From contig NZ_JAJUXH010000003.1 in assembly GCF_021390245.1 (NCBI RefSeq), forward strand, positions 434,001-498,000: a stretch of 64,000 nucleotides of DNA. Direction: 5' to 3'. Origin of the DNA: Dyadobacter sp. CY323 (GTDB lineage: Bacteria > Bacteroidota > Bacteroidia > Cytophagales > Spirosomataceae). Below the pieces are notes generated by a model. That model was not told the DNA's origin. It did not search any database and was given only the letters and a program-made list of their open reading frames with translations. A program made the translations under genes and the position numbers. The first letter of the stretch is position 1. Each line of letters opens with the position of its first letter. Of the stretch, positions 33,637 to 42,789 are shown one piece after another.

Positions 33637-36081
33637 ATGCGTTTCGTCAAAGCGATTCTTTCTCTGATCGTTACCATTGGTCTTGTTTATGTTTTAAATA
33701 ATCCACTTGGCCCGGCTCCCGCTTTGGGACCATTTCTGAGTCCGTTCTCCGGGTTTTGGCAAAACAGCATTCGATCGGTCGGTTCCAATGAGGAACAGGT
33801 TCTTAAAATACCCGGGCTTAAAGACGAAGTAATCGTCCGGTTTGACGATACTGGGGTGCCTCATATTTTTGCCAAAAACAACTCCGACCTTTTCTTCACG
33901 CAGGGTTACATTACCGCGAAAGACCGGCTTTGGCAAATGGACCTGCAAACGCGGGCAGCATCCGGCAGATTATCCGAGATCCTTGGGAAGGCAACACTGC
34001 AAATGGACCTGCAAAGTCGCCGGCTGGGAATGGGATATGGTGCGGAAGTAAATTTCAAAAAGGCAATGACCGATCCGAGATCCAGTGAGGCGCTCCTCGG
34101 GTATACTGCGGGCGTTAATGCATTTATCCAGCAACTGGAACCGAAAGATTACCCGGTAGAATTCAAACTTTTGGGGTACAAACCTGAGCCATGGAAGCCG
34201 ATCAATACCATGTACATGCTGGAACAAATGACACTGACACTGGCTGGCCGGTCCAATGAAGTTAGTATGTCCGAAATGTTGAAAAAGTTTGGGAAATCGG
34301 TAGTGGACCAGCTTTTCCCGGATTACCCCATGCTCCTGGAAAGTCCGATCATACCAGCTGGCACAAAATGGGATTTCACACCTCTGGCGATCCCTGATTT
34401 CATCCCAGCATCCAGGGGCGGGGATAGTATCGCATATTTGAAAAAACCATTAAATGCGCTGTCAGACCGCATTCCGAAAGAAGAAGGCATAGGAAGCAAT
34501 AACTGGGCGATCGGGGCCGAAAAATCCATTACCGGATATCCGATCCTCGCAAATGACCCCCATTTGGAACTGTCGTTGCCATCCATATGGTACCAGGTAC
34601 AGCTGCATTCACCTGACTTTAATGTATATGGCGTGTCGCTACCAGGGATTCCGGGTGTAATCATCGGGTTCAATCAAAATGTGGCATGGGGCGTAACCAA
34701 TGTGGATGCGGATGTTTTTGATCTGTATAAAATCAAATTTAAAGACGCGTCCAGATCGCAGTACTGGTATGATGATCAATGGAAGGCAACCCTTAAAAGG
34801 CTAGAGATCATCCACGTCAAAGGAGAACCGGAACCCGTTCGAGAAGAAGTTATTTATACACATCATGGCCCGGTGACGGATTCAGATAACACTTCGGATG
34901 CCAGCCCTAACCTGGCAATCCGCTGGATCGGTCACGAGCCGGGCAACAGTTTCATTACTTTTTATGAGCTGAACAAGGCAAAAAATTATGACGATTATCG
35001 CGCTGCATTAACACATTATGTAGGCCCGGCACAGAACTTTGTCTTTGCCGACAACAGCAAAAATATCGCACTTACCGTGAATGGAAAACTGCCGTTGAAA
35101 TACAAAGATCAGGGTAAATTCCTGCTGGACGGCTCATTAAAAGGAAATGACTGGCAAGGCTGGATTCCTGTGGAACAAAATCCGTACGTCAAGAATCCGG
35201 CAAGAGGTTTTGTGAGCAGTGCCAATCAATCTTCTACTGATACTACTTTCCCCTACTATATCAATTGGTCATTTGCGCCTTCTGAACGAGGCGTTCGCAT
35301 TAATGAGCGGCTCGAAGCAATGTCAAAGGCCAATGCAGATAGTTTGAGATCATTGCAAAACGACAATTTTAGTGTGCAGGCAAGAACAATTCTGCCAAAG
35401 CTGCTGAGTATCCTCGATACCATACCATTAAACCCGGCACAAAAAGCAGCCAAAATTATGCTTGCAGACTGGAACTTTCAGAATATACCAGAATCCATCC
35501 CCGCGTCCATCTTTGAGGAATGGATGCCGGCGCTGCGCAAAACGATCTGGGAAGATGAGCTTAATTCAATGGACTTGCCAAGCCGTGATCGCACCATGTA
35601 CCTGATCCTGAAACAACCGCGGGAGAAATGGTTTGATAACGTAAACACGCCGGAAAAAGAAACGATTCGCGACGCTGTCTTTAATAGTTATAAGGCTGCG
35701 TTGGACACACTCACGTCAAGACATGGTGCTATGAGCGAGGCCTGGCAATGGTCCAAAGTAAAAGCCACTGAAATCCGTCATCTGAGCCGCAGTATCAAGC
35801 CTTTCGGCTCTGGTCGTTTGAAAACAGGCGGAGGAAACAGCATTGTTAACGCAATTACGAGATACAACGGCCCATCCTGGCGAATGGTGGTGGAGCTCGG
35901 TCCGACACCCCGAGCTTATGGTATTTATCCCGGCGGACAGTCCGGCAATCCGGGTAGTCCCTATTATCTCAACCTATTGAAAAAGTGGGAAAATGGCGAG
36001 TTGAATGAGCTGGTGTATCTGACAGCCCCTGATCAGGCCAATCCGCGTTTGACTTCCAAAATCACGTTTCAGAAAAAATAG
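33637..36081 (+). CDS. Penicillin acylase family protein
   Basis: This 814-residue N-terminal nucleophile hydrolase is of the penicillin G acylase type, made as a precursor that splits itself. An N-terminal hydrophobic helix (about residues 4-22) targets it to the envelope. The chain VRFDDTGVPHIFAKNNSDLFFTQGYITAKDRLWQMDLQ belongs to the alpha subunit. Cleavage is expected before Ser287 (in GIGSNNWAIG), the new nucleophile of the beta subunit. In nature this family cleaves acyl-homoserine lactones or acylated amino compounds, so a quorum-quenching or envelope-turnover role is possible. A small membrane protein gene follows after 9 bases. Confidence 0.92.
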   Translation: MRFVKAILSLIVTIGLVYVLNNPLGPAPALGPFLSPFSGFWQNSIRSVGSNEEQVLKIPGLKDEVIVRFDDTGVPHIFAKNNSDLFFTQGYITAKDRLWQMDLQTRAASGRLSEILGKATLQMDLQSRRLGMGYGAEVNFKKAMTDPRSSEALLGYTAGVNAFIQQLEPKDYPVEFKLLGYKPEPWKPINTMYMLEQMTLTLAGRSNEVSMSEMLKKFGKSVVDQLFPDYPMLLESPIIPAGTKWDFTPLAIPDFIPASRGGDSIAYLKKPLNALSDRIPKEEGIGSNNWAIGAEKSITGYPILANDPHLELSLPSIWYQVQLHSPDFNVYGVSLPGIPGVIIGFNQNVAWGVTNVDADVFDLYKIKFKDASRSQYWYDDQWKATLKRLEIIHVKGEPEPVREEVIYTHHGPVTDSDNTSDASPNLAIRWIGHEPGNSFITFYELNKAKNYDDYRAALTHYVGPAQNFVFADNSKNIALTVNGKLPLKYKDQGKFLLDGSLKGNDWQGWIPVEQNPYVKNPARGFVSSANQSSTDTTFPYYINWSFAPSERGVRINERLEAMSKANADSLRSLQNDNFSVQARTILPKLLSILDTIPLNPAQKAAKIMLADWNFQNIPESIPASIFEEWMPALRKTIWEDELNSMDLPSRDRTMYLILKQPREKWFDNVNTPEKETIRDAVFNSYKAALDTLTSRHGAMSEAWQWSKVKATEIRHLSRSIKPFGSGRLKTGGGNSIVNAITRYNGPSWRMVVELGPTPRAYGIYPGGQSGNPGSPYYLNLLKKWENGELNELVYLTAPDQANPRLTSKITFQKK

Positions 36082-36090
36082 CTATCCAAT

Positions 36091-36477
36091 ATGAACGTTG
36101 CTATCATCATCATTCTTTCAGTTATCCTTCAGCTCGCGGCGCCGTGGTGGGTGATTGCAATCATTCCGTTTGCTGTACTTCTCTGGCGACCTACCAATTC
36201 CGCCAAAGCATTCTGGAGTGGCTTTTTAGGTATTGGAATGTCGTGGCTGCTTTATGGCTATTATTTCCACTTCATTTCGGACGGCGCAATTTCCGACCGG
36301 GTAGCTGGTATCTTCTTTCTTCCGAATGGGATTTTACTACTTCTTTTGGCTGCGTTAGCCGGGGGATTAGTAGGTGGATTTTCAGGTTTGTCGGGATTTT
36401 TTATCCGGCGGCTTTTTAAGGATGGGTCGTCTGGAATTTCTTCAAGGTCCCGGAATGTGCCGATAGGCAACGCTTAA
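36091..36477 (+). CDS. Small polytopic membrane protein of unknown function
   Basis: This 128-residue protein has about four hydrophobic segments (starting MNVAIIIILSVILQLAAPWWVIAII) and a basic Ser-rich tail (RRLFKDGSSGISSRSR). No family is recognised. It starts 9 bases after the penicillin acylase gene and is probably in the same operon. Whether it helps that enzyme is not known. A promoter for the following OmpH-like gene begins just after its stop. Confidence 0.6.
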   Translation: MNVAIIIILSVILQLAAPWWVIAIIPFAVLLWRPTNSAKAFWSGFLGIGMSWLLYGYYFHFISDGAISDRVAGIFFLPNGILLLLLAALAGGLVGGFSGLSGFFIRRLFKDGSSGISSRSRNVPIGNA

Positions 36478-36481
36478 TCCA

Positions 36482-36510
36482 TTGTACTTAAACACAAATC
36501 ATTATCTTTG
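36482..36510 (+). promoter_or_regulatory. Promoter of the OmpH-like gene
   Basis: TTG (36482-36484) and TATCTTTG (36503-36510) are 18 bases apart, matching the Bacteroidota -33/-7 pattern. The GTG start is 36 bases downstream of the -7 element. Confidence 0.7.
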
Positions 36511-36545
36511 CGGCTCGTTAAAAAAACCAATAAAACCTTAAAAAC

Positions 36546-37163
36546 GTGAACAACAATACTTCGTTAATCTGGAACATCGTGCTTTCACTTGCAGTTGCGG
36601 TGTTATTCTTTTTACACTTTTCAAGCGGGCCTTCGGCCGATTCAGGCGCAGTATCAGATGGTGGTGTGGTAGCAGGCCGTCGTACCGTTTACGTTCAGGT
36701 CGATTCACTTTTGAAAAACTACGAATTCTTCAAGGATACGAGGAAAGAGCTTGAAAACAAAAACTTCCAGTTAGAAAACGAATTGAATACAAAAGGCCGC
36801 TCATTGCAAAACGAAGTTGCTTTTTTCCAACAAAAAGCACAAACAATGACGCCGGAGCAAGCTCGTTCTACCGAGGCTCAATTGATGAAAAAACAACAAG
36901 ATCTGGTTGCATATCGTGATCAGTCGGCTCAGGCACTTGGTCAGGAAGAAGCTAAAAAGAATGAGGAACTGTATAAAAACATCCGTTCTTACATCGAAAA
37001 ATATAACAAAGAGAATGGTTTCGAATATGTACTAGGCTATTCTTTGGGAGGCGGCATTCTGTTTGCAAACCCATCCCTGGATGTTACCCAGAAAATTCTG
37101 GATGGTCTGAACAAAGAATATAAAGGGGGAAAACCGGCAGCCGCTGATTCGACTAAGAAATAA
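36546..37163 (+). CDS. OmpH/Skp-family periplasmic chaperone
   Basis: This 205-residue protein starts at a GTG (36546). It has an N-terminal hydrophobic segment (SLIWNIVLSLAVAVLFFLHF), then a strand VYVQVDSLLKNYEFFKD and a long coiled coil (about residues 70-150, Gln/Lys/Glu rich) ending with SLDVTQKILDGLNKEYKGG. This is the Skp/OmpH pattern; Skp trimers hold unfolded outer-membrane proteins in the periplasm. The N-terminal segment looks more like an anchor than a clean signal peptide. The gene has its own promoter and a strong bidirectional terminator. Confidence 0.9.
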   Translation: MNNNTSLIWNIVLSLAVAVLFFLHFSSGPSADSGAVSDGGVVAGRRTVYVQVDSLLKNYEFFKDTRKELENKNFQLENELNTKGRSLQNEVAFFQQKAQTMTPEQARSTEAQLMKKQQDLVAYRDQSAQALGQEEAKKNEELYKNIRSYIEKYNKENGFEYVLGYSLGGGILFANPSLDVTQKILDGLNKEYKGGKPAAADSTKK

Positions 37164-37184
37164 TTAAATCAGCATATAAGAAAT

Positions 37185-37221
37185 AAAATTAGCCGCACTG
37201 GAATCCAGCGCGGCTAATTTT
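37185..37221. terminator. Bidirectional terminator between ompH-like and sdhB
   Basis: AAAATTAGCCGC (37185-37196) and GCGGCTAATTTT (37210-37221) form a perfect 12-bp stem, with an inner CTGG/CCAG extension. It lies between convergent genes. Confidence 0.88.
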
Positions 37222-37241
37222 ATTATAATGGATAAGTATTT

Positions 37242-38006
37242 CTAAACTGCCGAAGAAGAGAACTTCGCGCCGAGATACTCCCGGTTCATTCTCGCGATAT
37301 TTATCTGCCCGATCTCTTTTGGACATTCTGCTGAGCAAGCACCTGTGTTAGTACAGTTTCCAAAACCTTCTGCATCCATTTGAGCTACCATTTTCTCTGC
37401 GCGAATGCTCCGCTCTGCCTGGCCTTGCGGCAATAATGCAAGCTGAGAGATCTTGGCAGAAACAAAAAGCATAGCCGACGCATTTTTACAAGCTGCCACG
37501 CAAGCGCCACAAGCGATACATGCCGCCGCCGAAAAAGCTTCGTCCGCAGCTTCTTTTGGAATAGGCAGACTGTTGGCATCCTGCGCATTACCTGTATTCA
37601 CCGAGATAAAACCTCCGGCAGAAATAACGCGGTCAAATGAGTCACGGTCTACCACCAGATCCTTGATAACCGGGAATGCTTTCGCTCTCCATGGTTCCAC
37701 CACAATGGTATCCCCGTCGTTGAACGAGCGCATGTGCAGCTGGCAGGTAGTTACACCTCTCAGAGGCCCGTGCGGACGCCCGTTGATGTACATCGAACAA
37801 GCCCCGCAAATACCTTCACGACAATCGTGATCAAATGCGACCGGTTCTTTTCCTTCCTCGATGAGTTGTTCGTTTAACACATCGAACATTTCTAGAAACG
37901 ACATATCAGGGGAAACGTGATCCAGTTTGTAGTTCTCAAAGCCTCCCGCTGTGTCTTTATTGCTCTGTCTCCATACTTTGAGAGACAAACTCATATTTCC
38001 TTCCAT
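37242..38006 (-). CDS. sdhB: Succinate dehydrogenase iron-sulfur subunit
   Basis: This 254-residue subunit carries electrons from the flavoprotein to the quinone site. The [2Fe-2S] ligands are Cys62, Cys67, Cys70 and Cys88 (in CREGICGAC and TTCQ). The C-terminal domain has CIACGAC with Cys173 (in AACKN), and [13 protein letters not shown], which hold the [4Fe-4S] and [3Fe-4S] clusters. An alternative start at Met5 is possible. It belongs to the three-subunit (SdhC cytochrome b) type. It lies 24 bases downstream of a glycosyltransferase gene that separates it from sdhA. Confidence 0.96.
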   Translation of the reverse strand: MEGNMSLSLKVWRQSNKDTAGGFENYKLDHVSPDMSFLEMFDVLNEQLIEEGKEPVAFDHDCREGICGACSMYINGRPHGPLRGVTTCQLHMRSFNDGDTIVVEPWRAKAFPVIKDLVVDRDSFDRVISAGGFISVNTGNAQDANSLPIPKEAADEAFSAAACIACGACVAACKNASAMLFVSAKISQLALLPQGQAERSIRAEKMVAQMDAEGFGNCTNTGACSAECPKEIGQINIARMNREYLGAKFSSSAV

Positions 38007-38030
38007 ATCTGTATTCTTTATTTCCTGAAA

Positions 38031-39629
38031 TTACTTTTTCTTATAAACTAAAAACTCACTGTCGTATGCAAGATAATTTCTACCATACACATTCAATTTT
38101 TGAACACTATCTTTCTGACTAAAAGTACGGGCCAGGTCATAATGTTCGGCAAAAGCATTCGCTTCTTCTTTCGAAGCAGTATTTAAATCCCACGGGCGGA
38201 AAACAACCCAATTTGGTTGGATGTAATTGATCAGCTGCACGTAGGATTCGGTTTTTAATTTCTTCCTAGCATTCGTTACGGTGGTATTACAAAGTCCGGG
38301 ATAATCGTACATGGTAAGCCCCGAGTAAAATCCGATATAGCCTAACGGTTCAAGAAAAACAGTTTCCTCCGGCGTATTCGATTCTTCTTTGAGCCAAAGC
38401 CCGATTTCCTTTCTCAACCCATTTTCGATCACATCCTGTTGCGACCGCATCTGGATCAACCCACCAAAATAGACCCATAATTGTGCAACAAGGATTACAC
38501 TTAATACGCCCACCGGCACCCAGTTTTTGTCTGCACGGACCATTGGCTTTACAGGTTGGGCAACCGCACATCCGATGCTTGTCAAACAGATCACCATCAC
38601 CGCCGGAATGTACCAAGGATAAATGGTTGGCGAAAAGATATTCAGATAGGAAGCCACCAAAAATGCTGCGAACGATAAAAATCTTGCATTCGAATTCACT
38701 TTTGGTATAACCCAAAGAAATACCGAAACATACGTAATGACCTTCATCACAAACAACAACACGACCGGCCATGTCGCATAATAATAGTATGCCGGAGCAA
38801 AAATCCACAAATAAGGTGCCTCAGATGAAACCAGCCCCATAAATACTGATTGCACATAAAGCGCCCCGCGATTGACAATACTTTCCAGCGTGATTGTAAA
38901 ACCTTTTGCGAGAATCGTATTCGGAATGGGATTTCCGTAGTACCACCAGGCAAACAAAATCCAGGGTGCATAAAAAAGAATCCCCAGCATTCCACCTTTG
39001 AAAAACACATTAAAATGTTTCCAGGTCCGGTTTTTAAATAACAGGTAACCCAGTAGCAGTGACCCGATATGAATAAATGCATCGGGCCGGCTCCACATTA
39101 AATAAGCAAAGATCAATCCCAACCTCAAAGGATCGGGTATGTCTGATCTGAACAACTCTCTGATCAGCAGCACAATTCCTAAAAGCATAAAGGCTGTTTC
39201 CATGCCATTAATGCTGTAATCAATGCTTTTTTCATCAAAAACAAGCACAAATGCGATCAGCAGTGCAGGCCAAACGGGGGCCTTGATGGTTTTCGAAAAC
39301 AGATCAAAAAGCAGTTTTACGACGACTCCGATCAGCACCATATTAATCACACGGAATGACCAGATCACACCTTCGTCGTCATGCAGAATAAAATTAAGGA
39401 GTGCAGGTATCAACGTCCCGATCGGGGAAGTAAATGAATGCACTCTTTCATTCAGATTAAAGGTAAAACCCAACCCCTCCGACAGATTTTTTGATGCCCG
39501 GAATGTAATGTACCAATCCTCCCAGCGATGGTCGGTGTAAACAGCGAAAAACAACGCAGATGCTATGCCCAGGGCAAAAACGATCCAGGAAATGCTTTTT
39601 TGGCTAGAACTGGAAATGGACATAGGCAC
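38031..39629 (-). CDS. GT-C-fold membrane glycosyltransferase (AftB-like)
   Basis: This 532-residue polytopic protein has about 11 helices. Its first luminal loop carries DHRWEDWYITFRASKNLSEG and GFTFNLNERVHSFTSPIG. That resembles GT-C transferases of the AftB/arabinofuranosyltransferase-like group, where an Asp/Glu-Asp pair (here ED) takes part in catalysis on polyprenyl-phosphate sugars. The C-terminal ~100 residues are periplasmic. It lies inside the sdh cluster, 59 bases after sdhA and 24 bases before sdhB, and has no obvious functional link to succinate oxidation. The true start may be Met3. Donor and acceptor are unknown. Confidence 0.75.
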   Translation of the reverse strand: MPMSISSSSQKSISWIVFALGIASALFFAVYTDHRWEDWYITFRASKNLSEGLGFTFNLNERVHSFTSPIGTLIPALLNFILHDDEGVIWSFRVINMVLIGVVVKLLFDLFSKTIKAPVWPALLIAFVLVFDEKSIDYSINGMETAFMLLGIVLLIRELFRSDIPDPLRLGLIFAYLMWSRPDAFIHIGSLLLGYLLFKNRTWKHFNVFFKGGMLGILFYAPWILFAWWYYGNPIPNTILAKGFTITLESIVNRGALYVQSVFMGLVSSEAPYLWIFAPAYYYYATWPVVLLFVMKVITYVSVFLWVIPKVNSNARFLSFAAFLVASYLNIFSPTIYPWYIPAVMVICLTSIGCAVAQPVKPMVRADKNWVPVGVLSVILVAQLWVYFGGLIQMRSQQDVIENGLRKEIGLWLKEESNTPEETVFLEPLGYIGFYSGLTMYDYPGLCNTTVTNARKKLKTESYVQLINYIQPNWVVFRPWDLNTASKEEANAFAEHYDLARTFSQKDSVQKLNVYGRNYLAYDSEFLVYKKK

Positions 39630-39688
39630 TGGACAAAGCGTATAACATGCTTAACTATTAACACAGAATGAATCTGCATTGAAATTGA

Positions 39689-41677
39689 TTATTTGTAACT
39701 TCTCTGGGCGATTTTAATGTTTTCATAAACGAGGTCTTCTCTGTGAAGCTCCCATTCCTCGGTTCCTTTATTTTCCCAGGCCGACACATACATATAGTTC
39801 TCGTCATCGCGTAGCGCCTCTCCTTCTTCCGTCTGATACTCCTCACGGAAGTGACCTCCACACGATTCGTTGCGGGTTAACGCGTCGAGGCACATAAGTT
39901 CTCCCAATTCTATAAAATCGGCTACACGGTTTGCTTTGTCCAGTTCGGGGTTGAAATAATTGGCAGTACCCATTACTTTCACATCCGACCAGAACTCTTT
40001 GCGAAGCTCACGGATTTCAACGATCGCTTCTTTCAATCCCTGCTCGTTACGCGCCATTCCGCACTTGTCCCACATGATTTTTCCCAACCGGCGGTGGAAA
40101 ACCTCAGGCGACGTGTTACCCTGAATGCTCATTAACTTGTCAATCCGGTCTTTTACTTCCTTCTCTGTGGTCACAAAAGCCTCGTGATCGGTAGAAATTT
40201 TCCCAGTCCGGATTTCATTGGCCAGGTAAGAACCAATGGTATAAGGAATTACAAAATATCCGTCGGCCAGTCCCTGCATCAATGCAGATGCTCCAAGCCT
40301 GTTTGCTCCGTGATCGGAGAAATTTGCTTCCCCCAATGCATATAAACCTGGTACGGTCGTCATCAGGTTGTAATCGACCCACAGCCCGCCCATTGTATAG
40401 TGAACCGCAGGATAAATCCGCATCGGAACCTCGTAGGGATCTTCGCCGGTAATCTGTTTGTACATGTCAAACAGATTACCATATTTCTCTTTTACAACTG
40501 CTTTACCCCAGGCGATAATGTCGGAGTCAGAGGCATTGTGAATGTTATTCTTATTTGCTTCCGCCTTTCCGTAACGTTCTATTGCTGCCGCGAAATCCAG
40601 GAAAACAGCCAGTTTTGAAGCTCCCACACCGTATCCTGCATCGCAACGTTCTTTTGCAGCACGAGATGCAATATCACGCGGGACGAGGTTACCAAAGGCA
40701 GGGTACCGACGTTCCAGATAGTAATCACGCTCGCTTTCAGGTATTTCGCTACCCGGACGTGTATCATTTTTTCCCTTTGGAACCCATATCCGGCCATCGT
40801 TACGCAGTGATTCCGACATCAAAGTCAGCTTAGACTGATGCTCACCGGAAACCGGGATACACGTTGGGTGGATTTGCGTGAAACATGGGTTTCCGAAGAA
40901 TGCGCCACGTTTATGTGCTTTCCAGGCGGCAGTAACGTTGCTTCCCATCGCATTTGTGGAAAGATAGAAAACGTTTCCGTAACCTCCTGTGCAAAGTAGT
41001 ACCGCGTGTGCACTATGCCTTTCCAGCTCACCAGAAATAAGGTTTCTTGCAATAATACCCCGGCATTTGCCATCGATATTTACAACATCCAGCATTTCGT
41101 GACGGTTGTACATTTTTACGGTACCCATTCCCACCTGGCGCTGCAATCCTGAATATGCCCCTAATAACAACTGCTGACCCGTTTGTCCGGCTGCGTAAAA
41201 TGTACGCTGAACCTGCGTTCCACCGAAAGACCGGTTGGAAAGCAAACCACCATATTCACGAGCGAAAGGTACACCGGCAGCCACACATTGATCGATAATA
41301 TTCCCGGAAACTTCTGCCAGCCGGTGCACATTACCTTCTCTCGCACGGTAATCGCCACCTTTGATCGTATCATAAAAAAGACGGTAAATAGAATCACCGT
41401 CGTTCTGATAATTTTTTGCTGCATTAATTCCTCCCTGTGCGGCGATCGAGTGCGCGCGGCGGGGTGAATCCTGAAAACAGAATGCTTTTACACTATAACC
41501 AAGCTCAGCCAGAGTAGCGGCTGCGGAGGCTCCCGCAAGTCCGGTACCTACCACGATTATTTCCAGATTACGTTTGTTGGCAGGGTTAACCAATGGTACG
41601 GATGAACGGTATTTGTTCCATTTCGTTTCCAGCGGGCCTTGCGGTATTTTGGCATCCAAACGGGAAGATGTTGCCAT
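39689..41677 (-). CDS. sdhA: Succinate dehydrogenase flavoprotein subunit
   Basis: This 662-residue catalytic subunit oxidises succinate to fumarate. It shows the FAD-binding [13 protein letters not shown] near the start and the covalent-FAD histidine His76 in [11 protein letters not shown]. Further conserved segments are [36 protein letters not shown] and the active-site [15 protein letters not shown]. The length is that of the Bacteroidota/Bacillus class (about 600-660). It follows sdhC by 65 bases. The flavin-binding and active-site segments give high certainty; fumarate reductase of the same family cannot be excluded. Confidence 0.96.
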   Translation of the reverse strand: MATSSRLDAKIPQGPLETKWNKYRSSVPLVNPANKRNLEIIVVGTGLAGASAAATLAELGYSVKAFCFQDSPRRAHSIAAQGGINAAKNYQNDGDSIYRLFYDTIKGGDYRAREGNVHRLAEVSGNIIDQCVAAGVPFAREYGGLLSNRSFGGTQVQRTFYAAGQTGQQLLLGAYSGLQRQVGMGTVKMYNRHEMLDVVNIDGKCRGIIARNLISGELERHSAHAVLLCTGGYGNVFYLSTNAMGSNVTAAWKAHKRGAFFGNPCFTQIHPTCIPVSGEHQSKLTLMSESLRNDGRIWVPKGKNDTRPGSEIPESERDYYLERRYPAFGNLVPRDIASRAAKERCDAGYGVGASKLAVFLDFAAAIERYGKAEANKNNIHNASDSDIIAWGKAVVKEKYGNLFDMYKQITGEDPYEVPMRIYPAVHYTMGGLWVDYNLMTTVPGLYALGEANFSDHGANRLGASALMQGLADGYFVIPYTIGSYLANEIRTGKISTDHEAFVTTEKEVKDRIDKLMSIQGNTSPEVFHRRLGKIMWDKCGMARNEQGLKEAIVEIRELRKEFWSDVKVMGTANYFNPELDKANRVADFIELGELMCLDALTRNESCGGHFREEYQTEEGEALRDDENYMYVSAWENKGTEEWELHREDLVYENIKIAQRSYK

Positions 41678-41742
41678 ATTTATTTTTATTTAATCAAAAA
41701 GTTAAATTGAAAAGATTTGCCGGAAGAGTCCGCCTCGCTCAT

Positions 41743-42414
41743 CTACTGGATCCAACCCAGATAAATGGAAAGCGGCATCAGAGCAAAAAGGATCGGGATA
41801 ATGAATGAGAACGCAGTTCCAACAAATGAAATGATCCCATTATACTTGACGTGATGTAATCCCAGGGATTGGAAAGCACTTTTAAACCCGTGAAGCAAAT
41901 GCCAGAAAAGTGAAATGCACCCAGCAATGTAGATCAGCACAACCCAGATATTCTGAAAAATATCCAGCATCATCTGATACAGATTAAGCTCCTCGCCGGT
42001 CTGGAATTGATTTGTGCGGTTTGGTATCCAGAAATGAGCTGTATGGATTACCAGAAATATCAGCAACAAAGTCCCCAGAAGCCCCATGCTTCTCGAATAC
42101 CAGGTACTGTTCGCAGATCGATTATTTACTTCATAACTGATTGGCCGGGCCTCCCGGTTATTTTTCCATAATATAAGACCGTCTGCGATGTGGATCAGAA
42201 AACCAGCAACCAATCCGATTTCAAGCGTGCGGATAATGGGATTGGTACCCATAAAATGCCCCCAATGCGTAAATGTCTCACCGCCGTCATTGTAAAAAAT
42301 CATGGCGTTGATGGTCGCATGAATCACCAGAAAACTTATCAAAAATAGTCCGGTAAGAGCCATCAGAAGCTTTTTTCCGATCGAACTGCTTATCGTTTGT
42401 GAAAACCAAGACAT
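41743..42414 (-). CDS. sdhC: Succinate dehydrogenase cytochrome b subunit
   Basis: This 223-residue membrane anchor has five helices, as in the di-haem cytochrome b of B. subtilis-like complex II. Histidines for haem ligation lie in the helices, in FLVIHATINAMIF, GFLIHIADG, LVIHTAHFW and FWHLLHGFKSAF. The protein passes electrons to menaquinone. It is the first gene of the sdh operon and has a strong promoter (TTTG/TACCTTTG) upstream. No SdhD is present, as expected for this three-subunit class. Confidence 0.95.
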   Translation of the reverse strand: MSWFSQTISSSIGKKLLMALTGLFLISFLVIHATINAMIFYNDGGETFTHWGHFMGTNPIIRTLEIGLVAGFLIHIADGLILWKNNREARPISYEVNNRSANSTWYSRSMGLLGTLLLIFLVIHTAHFWIPNRTNQFQTGEELNLYQMMLDIFQNIWVVLIYIAGCISLFWHLLHGFKSAFQSLGLHHVKYNGIISFVGTAFSFIIPILFALMPLSIYLGWIQ

Positions 42415-42466
42415 ATAGAACCCGAATGGTTTTAGTGCAAAAAAATGAGGTATATTTAGAACCTTT

Positions 42467-42498
42467 CAAAGGTATATCACAAACCCATGCAAGGCAAA
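42467..42498 (-). promoter_or_regulatory. Promoter of the sdh operon
   Basis: On the minus strand TTTG (42498-42495) and TACCTTTG (42474-42467) are 20 bases apart, a full match to the Bacteroidota consensus. The sdhC start codon lies 52 bases further down. Confidence 0.75.
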
Positions 42499-42652
42499 AA
42501 AAGCCACTTTTTTTTCCCCCCACCATACCAATTTATAATCATTATTAAGAATTATTTAGACTGAATAGCAGTTGAGGAAGTCCGCATTTTTTAGAGCTGA
42601 GGTTGCAGTTCTCCTACCATTGAGGCCCGCGCTTCTGATGAGATTTATGCGG

Positions 42653-42660
42653 TAGTTTTG
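42653..42660 (+). promoter_or_regulatory. -7 element before the large T9SS type B gene
   Basis: TAGTTTTG matches TAnnTTTG and lies 129 bases before the ATG at 42790. No -33 box is found at the right distance, so support is partial. Confidence 0.4.
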
Positions 42661-42789
42661 TATGTTTACAAAATCTCATATATTCATTCCCACGCACACA
42701 TTTTTATTTAAATTTTCGTTGATTTAAAGTTGACAGACCATATATCGTCTTTCTCAACCTCTATCTACTATTAGCTCGATTTTATATTT

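Larger units (their letters stand above)
42415..42789. other. 375-base divergent intergenic region between sdhC and the T9SS type B gene
   Basis: No gene is seen. The left end holds the minus-strand sdh promoter (TACCTTTG at 42467-42474 with TTTG at 42495-42498) and the right end holds a plus-strand TAGTTTTG at 42653-42660. The middle is AT-rich, with a C-run (42517-42523) and T-runs. Confidence 0.6.

Noticed and set aside
38350..38808. 152-residue frame on the minus strand within the GT-C gene
   Set aside because: It is a shifted frame of the polytopic GT-C gene, Cys-rich, with no independent start or family match.
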